Shown: in pieces, positions 37,540 to 48,655 of the stretch
How positions within the stretch are numbered: the first letter of the stretch is position 1
Layout of the letters: every line of letters starts with the position of its first letter
Assembly (NCBI GenBank): GCA_028571685.1
Contig: CM053152.1
Location: forward strand, 18,050,001 to 18,114,000
Direction: 5' to 3'
Source: Heterohyrax brucei
Lineage: Eukaryota; Chordata; Mammalia; Hyracoidea; Procaviidae
DNA: 64,000 nt
The notes under the pieces: generated by a model
Told to the model about the DNA's origin: nothing
The model's input: the letters and a program-made list of their open reading frames with translations, nothing else
The model's database searches: none
Made by a program: the position numbers and the translations under genes

Positions 37540-37757
37540 TCACTGGTGGCATAGTGGTTAAAAGCTACAGTAGCAAACCAAAAGGCTATCACTTTGAATC
37601 TTCCAGGTGTTCCTTGGAAACCCTATGGGGCAGTTCTCTATGTCCCTTATCCTATAACTGGTAGTAAATAATTTTGCACCACTAGAACTTAAACCATGTT
37701 TGAATCAGAATTGACTCAATGGCAGTGGGTTTGGTTTTGGTTTGGTTTGGTAGAACT
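37540..37757 (+). mobile_element. AfroSINE carrying a foreign 58-bp patch
   Basis: 'aatcactggtggcatagtggttaaaagctac...ccctatggggcagttct', then the patch 37641-37698, then 'tttgaatcagaattgactcaatggcagtgggtttggttttgg'. The patch replaces the usual 'gtcctatagggtcgctatg' of the SINE. Confidence 0.88.
37641..37698 (+). repeat. 58-bp segment, copy 2, inside an AfroSINE
   Basis: tgtcccttatcct... to ...aacttaaaccatg, 4 mismatches to 35650-35707. The edges share gtcc (left) and atg (right) with the SINE sequence it replaced, suggesting junctions at microhomology. Confidence 0.85.
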
Positions 37758-38476
37758 GTATATCACCTTATACATACTTATTTTAATGGAGAATATTTGA
37801 CTTTACTTTAGAAATTAAGCATAATTAAACAGTTTTACCATCCCTAAAATCTGCTTGTTTGTCATTTGTATGTGTGACAGTGCTACTTATTTCTTCCATA
37901 AAAGGATACAGTTCTTTACAGCTCTGAGGAGCTTCAAACAAATTTAAGCTCACTTTTACTCATATCACAGCAATAGAATTAAAATTTCTATATTATCTGA
38001 AAACATTCATTCACTTTCTCCATAAGTTGAAGAGCAAGTGTTCATTCCGATAGTGCTAAGTATACTGACAGGATGTACTGAGGTGTGGGAGATCTGAACT
38101 GACAGGCAATTTTCCCCTCACATTAATTACTGCTAAAGTTAGGAGGAAAGGGGGCTAAAATAATGCTGCAAACCACATTATCCCACCTCACTGCCTCAGC
38201 GACTTAAGAGCTTTCTGTTGTTCTCTGGTCAGCAGGTTAAAAATTTAAGTGCTCCTAGAATAACTGGGACATGTTTCATTTATCAATACTTCCAGATGGG
38301 TTGTCTCCGAGAGACCAAGAACCTCAGTCCTGACAAAAAAAAGTGGGATCTGACATGCACTTGGCTGGAAAGATAGTTTATATCAAAAACAGAAAAACAG
38401 TAGGTCAGTAGAACAAGAGGGACTTGTTCCACAAGAGCACAAAACTTCTGTGTCCTTCTGTGGACAGAGGGCTTAC

Positions 38477-38650
38477 ATCCATCAGGGCAGCATTTATGTA
38501 GTTGCTGCTCTCCCCATCGATTGTGATGAGGAAGGGCAGGCACCGGTCTGGGGGCAGGATGTCCATGCACCGATTTTTCTCGTGGTTCCGTGGCAAAAGT
38601 GCTATACTACAGTCTTCCACACGAAGTGTCGGTGTCACCATGTTCAGGGT
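38477..38650 (-). CDS. PTPRM: PTPRM exon, N-terminal part of D2
   Basis: Fifty-eight codons, phase 0, from [14 protein letters not shown] to [14 protein letters not shown] is the conserved motif near the start of a phosphatase domain, here in membrane-distal D2. The stretch [21 protein letters not shown] is typical of R2B receptor phosphatases. The acceptor is GGTTGTGTAG and the donor is GTAAGC. D2 of this subfamily is generally regarded as having little or no catalytic activity and acting in regulation or partner binding. That is family knowledge; the sequence shows only the altered D2 motifs in the later exons. Confidence 0.95.
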
Positions 38651-38767
38651 CTACACAACCAAAGATAGAAATGAATAAGAGGCAGCTTGACATTTGTCTC
38701 ATGTTTACAAGTTTCTGGCATCTAGGTCAACAGGTGAAACAAAGATATTTAAGAAAATGCTGTTTAT

Positions 38768-39440
38768 CCCACTTTGGTGAGTAGGATCTGGGACTTAAAA
38801 ACTAGCAAGTGGTCATCTAAGAAGCATCAGATGGTCCCAACCTACCTAGAGCAGAGAAGAATGAGATATAAGAAAAATATGAGCCCAAGAGACAGAAAGA
38901 GCCACATAATCCAGTGACTACATCAGCATGAGACCACAAGAACTAGGTAGCACTCTCCCACCACCAGTGACATGGAACACAACAAAGAGTCCCTGATGAA
39001 GTGGGAGAAAAGTGGGATGCAGAGCTTGAACGCTGCTAAAAAGATTAGATAGTCTGACAGATTGGAGAGTCACCAGAAAACATGGTCCCTGGACTCTCTG
39101 TTAGCCCAGAACTGAAACCACTCCTGAAGCCAACTCTTCAGACAAATATTGGACTGGACTATAAGAAACAATGTGATACTGGTGAAGATTGTGCTTCTTG
39201 GCTTAAGGAGATACATAAGACTAACTGGGCATCTCCTGTCAGGGTCAAGGTGACAGGGCAAATGGGGACAGGACGCAGTTGGACAGACATGGGAAATACA
39301 GGGTGGAAAGGAGGAGCATGCTGTCATAGCGTGGGAGAACAGCTAGAATTACACAGAAGTGTGTGTATAAGTTTTTGTATGACACATTGACTTGCATTGT
39401 AAACTTTCACTTAAAGCACAATAAAATATATTTTTAAAAA
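38768..39440 (+). mobile_element. L1 3' UTR fragment
   Basis: 'ccactttggtgagtaggatctgggacttaaaaactagcaag' resembles the full-length L1 3' UTR at 28170-28210 ('ggtgagtggcatctggggtcttaaaagctgcc'). It ends 'cacttaaagcacaataaaatatatttttaaaaag', a polyadenylated end. A longer, different middle suggests an older L1 subfamily. Confidence 0.72.
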
Positions 39441-40221
39441 GACCCAAGCTTCCTTTAACCAACTATAAGACATCCTCTCCACACCATGCACATATACACA
39501 CACAGGCATGCACATGTTTATGTATATATACACACATACTCAAACACCCCATATGGGTCATGGGAGTGCTCAACTATGCATAGGCAAATTTTCTTTTCTC
39601 TTCTCGCTCCTTGGATCTTGTCCACTGACTATGCCCATCACACAAAAGGGCCAGAAACAGAGACACAAGGGCCACATAGACCCTTAGGATTAAGTGTATC
39701 CAGTCTGACTAGAGCTGAACATCTATCAGTTTGGAAGGTAAGAGGCTGGGCAAGTTTGACTCTAGGCCCAGTATATTTAGACAAAACTTGAACATGAGTA
39801 ATTCAATGAGGAAAGACCACCTAGAAAGGCTTCTTAATGCACATTTCTATGGTTTGACTGTACCCATGGCTACACCTGTGAACAAAGAGCTGAAGGTATG
39901 TGGAGACATCTTTTTCTTTGTTTTCAAGGCGGAAGAAACGTCCCTGTTAGACCACTCACTGTCACCTAGGCAGTCCCCCCCAACCCAGGCACATATGGCA
40001 ATGTCTGGACCTGTTTCTGGCTATCACTGCCAGAAGTGGAGTAATGACGCTTCTGGTATCTAGTGGGGAGAGGCCAGGGAAGCTGCTCAATGCTCTAAAA
40101 CATTGCCCCTCAAACAAGGAATTATCTAGCCCCAAGTGTCAAGAGTCTAAAGACTGACTTGGAGTTCCTTCATAAGGAGCAAGGTTACAGTTAACCTGCC
40201 TTTCCCTTTGTTCTGACTTAC

Positions 40222-40371
40222 CCGGAATTCCTCTTTAATTTGGCTTGAATTTGTCTGAGGGTCCAGTTTGTTCATATCATAGTAGACAGACCTAACTTGG
40301 GAAGCAGGGACAGAGGTGTCTCCACAAAGACAGGCTTCCAGGATTGCATCATGGATGAACACATATTGCTC
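40222..40371 (-). CDS. PTPRM: PTPRM exon, end of D1 and D1-D2 linker
   Basis: Fifty codons, phase 0, starting [16 protein letters not shown] and ending [12 protein letters not shown] completes the D1 Q-loop and the following helix closes D1. The remainder is the linker into the second phosphatase domain. The acceptor is CTCCTTCACCAG and the donor is GTAAGT. Reading is open throughout. Compared with my memory of human PTPRM it differs only by conservative changes, such as a Val in the QVRSVYY stretch, which is consistent with an ortholog under constraint. Confidence 0.95.
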
Positions 40372-40942
40372 CTGGTGAAGGAGACAGAACTAGTCAGTGA
40401 GGGAGAAATCAAGGGGGCCAAGAGCTACGGGAGATGGAGGGAAGACAGAGCAGCAGTTTTAGCCCCACATAACCCAGATAAGAAAACACTGGGCTATTTA
40501 TGACAATGCATTGCTGACAGAAAAAGAGACCTGAGAACCTGAGTACTAGAAGAACAGGCATTCTTGTTCCTGCCATAGCACAGCTGGGCAGGTCAACTGG
40601 CTGGCCAGATGTGGCTGCACAAAGGGTAGAGGGAACAGGGGCTCCAAGCAGAAGCATTTTACTGACTAAAAGCAGTCAAGCATGAGGTGAAATAAAAACC
40701 AGAGCCAGCACTGTCATACAAATGTGGCTAAAAAAGTCTTTAATTCTAATTCTACTAATTTGGAACTCAACATTTCAGGTGTAAAATGAGCAGAATTTTA
40801 CCGCTACAATGAAAAGATTTGCTAACCAAATTACTATTGTAAAGAAAGTCCAGGGAAATTTTACATTGCTATGAAAGCTAAATTTGCTGGGCACTTAGAA
40901 TCATTTACTTTAAAATTTTAATCAATGTGATACGACCTTCAT

Positions 40943-41260
40943 AGGCAGTCCCTGGGTTACAAAAGAGATTCATTCCCGACTGAGGCTTTAAGTCGAATTT
41001 GTTGGTACATTGCAACAGGTGCATGCAGTTCTTATCTGGCCTTACTTTAGTGTAGGCTAACGTAAAGTAGTGTAGGCTAGGGAAGCTTTTGCAGTGATTT
41101 AAAAGTTGCATGTGCAGCAACTGAAGGTGACTGTAATAACGAATATGTTGTTTGAGTAGGGACCGGTTCAGTCTTTTCAAAGTGAGGGTAAACTGACACA
41201 GAATTAAACGACAAGTTCTAGCCATCCATAAGCTAGATGTTTCTAACCTGGGCACTGCCT
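40943..41260. mobile_element. Non-autonomous DNA transposon with TIRs (Tigger-like)
   Basis: Left end AGGCAGTCCCTGGGTTAC; right end read inward AGGCAGTGCCCAGGTTAG (15 of 18 match). The element is 318 bp, and the ends recall pogo/Tigger-type elements. No transposase sequence recognised. Confidence 0.65.
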
Positions 41261-42398
41261 GTATATGTCCACAGGAAAACTCTTGTATGTATGCTAAATA
41301 AATGCATGGTTTAAAAATGGGTGCTCTTATTCTGAATTGGCATTGACTTTTCCTACAACTAATTGGTAAAGTTTTACTATATTTATTATAGTGCTTTCAT
41401 TATATTAGATGTTAAAAATCTCATTACTTCTTAGTTTCTGTAAATAACTATAATTCTTAAATCTTAAGAACAGCCACTCTTTTCAAGTACCACCTTCAAT
41501 AAGAGGATTGAGTGAGAAAATATGGCCACATATGATCAGCTATAAAGTACATTATTAATAATCATTATTATCTTTAAAACAAAATATTCATATCCTAAAG
41601 GAAAGAGAATGAGAGCAGCACTAACAATTTCTACTCTTTTTCTTTGTTTGTTAAAATACATTGCTTTCCAGCTGCTTTCATAAACTTGAATGCACAATCT
41701 AATAAGGTATTATTACTTATTCCTCATTCTGCTTCATGAGTCATTTGCCAAGTGGTGGCCATAGTGCTTTCTAAAAATAAAATATTAGTAAAAATATGAA
41801 TTTCCTAGTAGCAGAATCTAACACTATTTCTCAAAAACTTATATTCCTGATACATCTTGAATTCTAGTTCATGGAGTTACTAGGTGGCACAGAGCTCTTC
41901 TAAAAACTCCCACTGGGCCAGGTCAATAGACAGGAGCCTTAGAGATAGTAGGCTACTACTCTTGCCTGTACCCCTTGAGAAGACCAAAATGCACAGAGAT
42001 TACACTATAGCCACGTCACACATGAGTGGCTGTTCTCGAGTGTCCTTACTCTGGTTACCAGCTAGTTGAAAGATAATAATAATATGGGAACCTTGGATGC
42101 TAATGTAGAGACTACCACCTGGCCCTATGAATCAGATGTATAGAGCAAATTTAGGCTTATGACTGCAGACTGTTACTTGGAAAACTCCTGGCCTTTCTGT
42201 TTGTTTACGAAATAAAACCAAACAAAAAACTGAAAGAAGGAAGTGAGAAAGACAGAAAGAGCTACGGCAGCTGTATTATGTTCCTTCTCAAGAGTTTTGC
42301 AGAGTTCCTGCCTCTGTTTCTTTTCTCTCGGTTCCGTGAGGAGGAGGGGTAGAGATGCTGGGAACCAGAGCTCCAGAGTTGAGAGGGACCTGCAGTAC

Positions 42399-42534
42399 CT
42401 CTGTCTGTACCATGTTCACCCGCCGTGAGCGCAGCTCCCGGACACAGTTATAGATGTCTACCACCCCCTCTCGTTCTGCCATGTCCAACATGATGTCAAT
42501 GACGATGAAACAGCCAGTCCGTCCTGCACCAGCA
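42399..42534 (-). CDS. PTPRM: PTPRM exon, D1 P-loop arginine and Q-loop start
   Basis: This 136-bp exon begins with the last base of the split Ser codon and continues [18 protein letters not shown]. With the previous exon it forms the P-loop [10 protein letters not shown], including the phosphate-binding Arg. It ends with ...VNMVQTE, the first half of the QTxxQY Q-loop motif that is completed by EQY in the next exon. The acceptor is TTTTCCCTCAG and the donor is GTACTG. The intron separating it from the previous exon is only 254 bp and is mostly L1-derived. The matching D2 exon (732-867) has the same length and phase, as expected if the tandem domains arose by duplication. Confidence 0.96.
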
Positions 42535-42591
42535 CTGAGGGAAAAGAGGGTCTGTCAGTGGGAGAAACCAGCGCCAACATGCTTCTTTTAA

Positions 42592-42765
42592 AAAAAAAAT
42601 TTATTGAGGTGAAATTTATATAACCCCAAATTAACTATTTAACGTGTACAACTCAGTGACATTTAGTGCATTCACAATTTTGTGTAACTACCTCTCTAGT
42701 ACTTCCAGACATTTCTAACACCCTCAGAGGAGACCCAGTGCTGTTAGTCACAGTGATTCTTGTAA
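42592..42765 (-). mobile_element. Old L1 3' fragment filling a 254-bp PTPRM intron
   Basis: 'tttattgaggtgaaatttatataac', 'gtgtacaactcagtgacatttagtgcattcacaattttgtgtaac', 'ctgttagtcacagtg' follow the antisense of an old L1 3' end. It covers about two thirds of intron 42535-42788 and reaches to about 23 bp from the splice donor. Confidence 0.72.
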
Positions 42766-42788
42766 AAGGCGTTGGACACTCTGCTTAC

Positions 42789-42943
42789 CTGCAGTGTACC
42801 ACCAATGGGCCTGCATTGGGTGGGCTCTTGGACTTCACCTGCCGGACAAACCCCAGCAGCCCCGTTGCATGGTATGGGACCCCATGATCAGGCCAGCCAG
42901 TGAAGTGAAACTGTCTGATCTCCCGGATTTCATGAATGCCTCT
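42789..42943 (-). CDS. PTPRM: PTPRM exon, D1 WPD loop and catalytic cysteine
   Basis: This 155-bp exon has 51 codons plus AG of a split Ser codon. It carries GWPDHG, the WPD loop whose Asp is the general acid, and ends with VVHC, the catalytic Cys of D1. The split AG|T gives the Ser of [10 protein letters not shown] with the next exon. The donor is GTAAGC. The acceptor is unusual: the bases just before CAG are purine-rich, and the pyrimidine tract lies some 27-40 nt upstream. A second AG directly follows the chosen AG (CAG|AG); the first is chosen because it keeps phase with the upstream ...VEK end. All catalytic residues seen here are intact, so D1 is expected to be active. Confidence 0.96.
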
Positions 42944-45900
42944 CTGCCCATGATCCGCCAGCCACACATAGGAGAGAAACAAAGGAAAGTAAATCATCTG
43001 CACTAAGGGAGTGCAGATACACCTTAAATTGTAAGCCTAGAGCTAGAAAGCTCTGCATTGTTGGGGAAGTAGGTCATTCTTAGAGTTAATACACAATCTA
43101 AAGCCTTATCATTTAGGAGGACACTTATGAGTGTGAAAAGGGAGGTGATGTTGGGTAAAATGCTAATTTACATGTGCAATTCCAGCAAGCTGATGGATCT
43201 TTTCACTCTTTAAAGTTCCTTTCTGAAAAGTAGAATATATTACAAATTCGGGTGTCCTGTGAAGCCTATGGTGATACACAGAACAGGGACCTAAGAGAAA
43301 CAAAGAACTTCTGTGTGCTCCATACCGACTACCGATTCTGGGTCTTTTGTGTTCTGGAATCTCTTGTTATAAGGCCTCCAACAAAACAGCGACAGATTAT
43401 CCAATAAACCTGGAACATTTGGAATTACTTGTGCATACTTGCGATTATGTACTGCACAATTTCACATCATAGCAAAGATGTGGTAAAACTCACATGACAT
43501 TGTGGACTACAGGTTAATAAGTTACAAGTAAGCCTGTGGGTACCTTGATTACTCTTTGACCCTTATAGGGCACCCATAGTGGGAGCTCTGAAATGTTGGC
43601 TGTACAAATTAAAGAGGGCTACTTCCCAACTATATATGTCAGAGAACTCATTTTCATTTGCAACTCAGTTTTTTAAGTTTCTCCTTCAACTCAGGTAAAC
43701 ATGGAACCCATTCATTCAATCACCAACAACTGGAGTAACTGCAAGGTATCAGGCATGATGCTCAATGTTAGTCTCCAGAGATCTGAGAACCTTGCCTCCC
43801 TTCTGCAAACGAGTGTCACAGTTTACCTGCAGGAAACAGGCAATATACACCATGGAAATCAAGGGGTGTATCTGCAGAACTTCAAGGTTAAATCAACGAA
43901 TTGGAGAGGGTTGCCTGAACAACGAACTGAAGGGAAGGTGGAAAGATAACTCAAGATTTTTCAGAATAATTAGGTTGACTTACATACATTATTTCTTTTT
44001 CTAGCTATGAGCCTATATGTTAAGATTGTGTTCTAAAGCAAAAGATTTTTTTGAATGACAAAATTGTTTCCAGAATGAAGGCTAGTGTAATGTTGGGAAC
44101 AGATGTTACTTCCTTCTCTTATCCAAGGAATGTTTATCAAATACCATCTTTGTGTGAGGCCCTAAGTTTTGTGTTAAATACTGTAAAATTAAACTCCCAC
44201 TAAGCTTATCACATTCACCATCAGTTATTATTCACACACATCAGTGAGAAAAGAAGAAATTCAGATTTTTTTTGTGCTTTGGAAGACCAGAAGAGGCAAA
44301 TAATTAGAGTTTAATGTAAGATTTGTTTGCTATCAATGTGGCAATATGTGTTAGTTTAATGGCCACAGATGCTGAGGCTTTCTTTCTCTGTGAGAGATGC
44401 TATGCTTTCACAGAATTGAAGTAATAAGGAATTACGTAGTCAGGAAGTCACAAATGAAAATCAACATTATCATCTGCTAAATATGCTCTGTGATCACAGA
44501 GTAATATTATTGGGTAATTGGAGCCCAAACTTCTCATCACAGAAACCAAGGAATCATTTGGCCATTCCCAGCTCTCCATTAGAAGACATATAGTTGGCCA
44601 AGGACAAGACCCTAGAGAACTGCCTCTGGCTTCTACGTATGGTGACTCTGGCAGGGATGCTCCTAATTTCCCATGAACTGGGAAAGCTTATTTGTAATAA
44701 ATATTTATTATTTACTACAAAGGGGACACAGTTGCCATGCAGTGCTTTTGCATTCCTAATTTTTTTTTTCTTCAGCTTTGACAGATTTCAGCTCCAGCAT
44801 CCCCAAGTCTTGAACTCCAGGATACAGAGAACCCAGTGTCCATTGTCAGCTTCCTTCCCACCCATTAGAGAAATGGAATAGCTTCAGCAGAGAGCCTTGA
44901 TCCACAAGGACTTTGAAACTGTCTTCCTCCTGACATGATGTACACCGTATGCTATTAAAATTTTGTTTAGCTCTGAGGCATCAGATACGTGGGAAAGGAA
45001 AGATGACAATCAGGAATTCATCACTTTTCACACTGCATTGTGTCTGCTTGCTTTGCAGAGTAAAATCCAATTTTTCACCTTCAGGTCCCTCACTGGAACA
45101 TACTTTCAAAATAGAATCAAAAGTACAGGAATCTCAAAAGTAAATGTTTGACAATTTTTTTCCTTTCTTCTCTAATGAGCAAGTTTGAAGCCTATGTGAG
45201 TAACTCCCCAAGAGTACTAATGATTTGTTTTTTCTTAAAGATTCCAATAGCCCAGTTAGAAAATCACTAACGTGTCATTTTGATTTCCCCCAAGGCATTA
45301 ACAAGCTCCCCTGACTTCTACCACCTGTTCATTGCTTGTCCAATGACTAAAATAACTGGGTATTTTAGAAACATTTATGTGCAGCTGGGGATGTAGGAGA
45401 GTGTAATAAGAGGTTAAAAAAAAGAGCAAGGAAACAAACCAACCCTCCTTTTAGCAACAGAGATGCATTTTCAGCTTATTAGGGAGCTGACTATTGTTCA
45501 AAGAACTGTGTGTTTAAGTAATGGCTTTGGGGTGAATTTATTTATTTATTTATTTAAAGAAAGGAAAAAAAAAAAAAAACCAACAACACTGAGGGTCTTT
45601 TATTGCTGTTTTAATGCAGTTATTCATGAGTGCTCTTGCCAAGAGCCATACAAAAATCCTGCATGTGTTTTTCTTTTTTTTTTTTCCCTTCAATCCTGCC
45701 TCAGAAGGAAAAAAAGTGACATCAAAGCTTCAGGCTCAGAACTCGAAGATCTGAGTCCCCAGAACTCCACATTCTTTGAAGTCTCCATGCCTCCTGCCCA
45801 CTTGTATAAAAAGCCAGAGCAGGAAAAAAAAAGCTAAATAGCATAAGCAACAGATTACAATAAAGTATTTTCAGCATCTCATTCTATGACAAATATGGAT

Positions 45901-47065
45901 TTGCAAAGTAGGATAGGTAGTTCAAAAAAATCAGGGCAAATTACCCAATAAGCAGATACTGCAAATTCCTTGACTTCTTAAAACTGCTCTTGTGAATCCC
46001 AAAATTCCATTTAGATGAAATGCAGATACAGAGTTGAGAGGAAGGCCCAGCGCCCAGTGCCTGGCAGCCCACATATAAATCCAAAAAGACCTGCTACTGT
46101 TTAAGAAGGGTAGGCTTTCATTGAATACACTCATGACAAAATGGTTACATCTAGTGTTGACATGCAACGCTCAGCTCTGCAGGATCAACTCTCGATACAG
46201 AAGTCTGTAGACCTCATACACAAAAGTGTGCCAACTAAATTCATGGAAGGCAACGTGAGGATTAGAAGGCGGAGTGTTCCTCAGCCACATCACCACCACT
46301 GTCTTCATAGCCTACCTGTGATACTTTTCTGGATGGACTGCAGTTTGCTTCACTTCTGGACCCTTCCTACGTCAGCAGAAAGAGGAGGATAAGGAAATTC
46401 CCTGTTAGGCCCTACAGTGCTTTCCACAGTAGAACTCATCCATGTACATGGGGTGAGGCCAAGCAGAGTCATGGTACAGCACTCTTCTACATACTACCAA
46501 CAACAACAAAAAAGGCTAAGCTCAACTGGGAGTGAGGATGACTACTGTGTTGTTCATGCAAGAGTTTCCCAGGTCTCATGCCCAATCAGCCATCTGTGAT
46601 TCCAGGTAGGTCACTTCTACCTGGAAGATTTATCAGTCCATGTTAAAATGTAGGCTTGAAAAGTCTCAAGTTTGTAGAGGGGTCCCAAGGGGTGCTGAGG
46701 CCTGTTTCTGAACATTGGTACTAACTCACTAATGGGAAACCCATATCAACACATAATATGAAGGACATTTATTAAACTATCTGTGAACAAAGAGAGACAG
46801 ATGAGTAAAACAAAAAAGACAAATTGACAGTATTTTTTAGCTTAGTTGCAAATTACATATTCTTACACAATTGGAAAACTTTGCTATAAAGATGGAACTG
46901 AGCTCTTACAGACCCGAAAAGCAAGATGCAGCCTTAAGAAAACACTAGCTACAGCCTATCTGCTTTCAGGTGTGGACACATATAAAATATTCTAGATGTT
47001 TCAATAAGGCTAGTACAGCACCACCAACATCTAACCACAGCTTTTAAAACAATATAAAAACTTAC
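42944..47065 (-). other. PTPRM: PTPRM intron, nothing further recognised
   Basis: 4.1-kb intron between the KCxxYWP and WPD-loop exons. It has a (ttta)n and poly-A run near 45536-45580 and a T run near 45673. Chance frames (for example near 45463, 46141) lack splice or family support. Confidence 0.5.
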
Positions 47066-47182
47066 CTTTTCAACAGCAAATGTTCTTATCACATATTCTG
47101 CTAGTAGCTCAGTTTCTATCAGAGTAACTTTAATGTCTTTATATATCTCTGTGTCATCTGGCCAGTATTTGCAACATTTGAC
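47066..47182 (-). CDS. PTPRM: PTPRM exon, D1 phosphatase domain, pTyr-loop segment
   Basis: This is an internal exon of 39 codons, phase 0 at both ends. It reads [10 protein letters not shown]... and ends ...RTFAVEK. KCCKYWP is the conserved KCxxYWP element of classical tyrosine phosphatases, lying in the membrane-proximal catalytic domain (D1) in the cytoplasm. The acceptor is ...TTTTCTAAAG and the donor is GTAAG. The following exon resumes with RGIHEIRE, as in the R2B receptor phosphatases. Remembered family sequence matches PTPRM, and the D2 exons rule out PTPRK and PTPRT. It is the most 5' PTPRM exon found in the window; the preceding D1 exon must lie beyond 64000 or was missed. Confidence 0.95.
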
Positions 47183-47224
47183 CTTTAGAAAACACAAAGG
47201 AAATTGAAGGTTTAAGGGTGGGTC

Positions 47225-47290
47225 CTTCCTTCCTTCCTTCTTCTCCTCTCCCCCTCCCCCCTCCCCCTTCCCTTCTTTTTTTATGATCCC
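47225..47290 (+). repeat. Pyrimidine-rich low-complexity tract
   Basis: (ccttcc)n then C/T runs, on the plus strand 40-110 bp upstream of the acceptor at 47182; the minus-strand transcript would carry a purine run here. Confidence 0.85.
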
Positions 47291-47552
47291 TCAATGATGG
47301 TTCACTAGGATTTACAGGATAAAGTTTACATACACACTAAAAGATAAGCTGTAAACTTAAGAGCAAGGTCTATTTGGGGGGGCTGGGTAGGTCACCTATA
47401 ACTTTTTCTGTCCTAGAAGAAAACAAAATTTGAACTATGGCACGGAAAAACCTAGGAACATGATCTAAAGTGAAAACAAATTGTATTTATTCTAAAATAT
47501 CCAAATATCATTTACTTCCTGTGCTTAAGAATCTTCTACCATCCATGAAGTT

Positions 47553-47692
47553 GGAAGCCCTGGTGGCATAGTATTTAAGAGTTAGAATCTACCAGGTGCT
47601 CCTTGGAAACCCTATGTGACAGCTCTCCTTTTGCTCAGTAGGGCTGCTATGAGTCAGAGTCAACTCAGCAGCAATGGGTATGGGTCCATGAA
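47553..47692 (+). mobile_element. AfroSINE, internally shortened
   Basis: 'ggaagccctggtggcatagtatttaagagttagaatctaccaggtgctccttggaaaccctatgtgacag' to 'gctatgagtcagagtcaactcagcagcaatgggtatggg'. The 'gctgctaaccaaaaggtc' part is missing. Confidence 0.85.
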
Positions 47693-48339
47693 ATCACACA
47701 TAAATTTTCAGACTGGTATATAAGGACTTTCTTCAGCCTTCTTTCACTACTGTCCTTTCTACCTGCATATACTTTATGTTCAAGGACAAATGGTTTGTCC
47801 CAATTCCCAAATCTTCCCCATGATCCAAACCCCTCTTCATGCCATTCCTTCTGTTTAGAATGTTTTCCTCCCATTCATATCTTCTCGGTTGAACATTTTT
47901 ATCCATTCTTTAAGTACATCTCAAATATCACAACCTTCTTCAGTTTTATTCCATAGATGTGAACTCTCTTTTTGATCCCCTGATAAAAAGGGCTTATTCT
48001 GTTAGTGTGACATCCTTCTTGAAATGCTTGATATTTTTATTAGCTGTCTGTATTACCTGCCAGGATATACAGGGCTTTGCTTTATAAGTCCACTTCTAGA
48101 ATTTCTAGCACTATACTTTGTCAATGCTAACTGACAAAGATGCTTACATCAGATATATTTGATTCTCCTTCATCGTGAGGGACTTGCTTTTTGCTTTTGG
48201 TAACTTTAATTACATCAGCAGAAGGTAGTGGATAAATAAAGAACTCCAACTAGAGTACATTCAAGTGCAGTTTTAAAATAAAGTAATTCTTTTTTTATTA
48301 TCATTTTTATTTTATTGTACTTGGAAATGGTAAGCTCAA

Positions 48340-48655
48340 TTACTTGTTATAAATTTTTGTTTTGTTTTCTATGATTGAATGAAAATGTACATTCCCATAT
48401 AAACCCGCATGACCACTTATATGCAGCTCCCACTGCCCTCCCTGCCAGGGGACAGCACACTCTTCCTCTCTGCTCCATACATGTCCTATCCTCCCAACAA
48501 ACTCCTGTCTCCTCCTCTCCATCCACTCCCCCTTCCTCCAGTAAGAGGTCAGCAGGATGACATGCTATAGATGCATAGCACCATAAAGTGCACACATGAT
48601 ACAGTCACTCTGTGTCACCATGTTCAATCTATTCCTGTCTGAGAGCTGACCTCCT
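48340..48655 (-). mobile_element. L1 3' UTR fragment
   Basis: Antisense match to the end of the full-length L1: 'tctatgattgaatgaaaatgtacattcccatataaa...atgcagctcccactgcc' and 'gcatagcaccataaagtgcacacatgatacagtcactctgtgtcac'. T-rich left side at about 48290-48365 marks the poly-A end. Confidence 0.85.

Noticed and set aside
40943..41260. Inverted ends read as a structured RNA or microRNA hairpin
   Set aside because: Arms are only 18 bp and over 280 bp apart; a TIR-bearing DNA transposon explains them better.
45463..46600. Several 60-124 codon frames taken as possible small genes
   Set aside because: No domain, simple-repeat content (poly-A, ttta), no conserved features visible.
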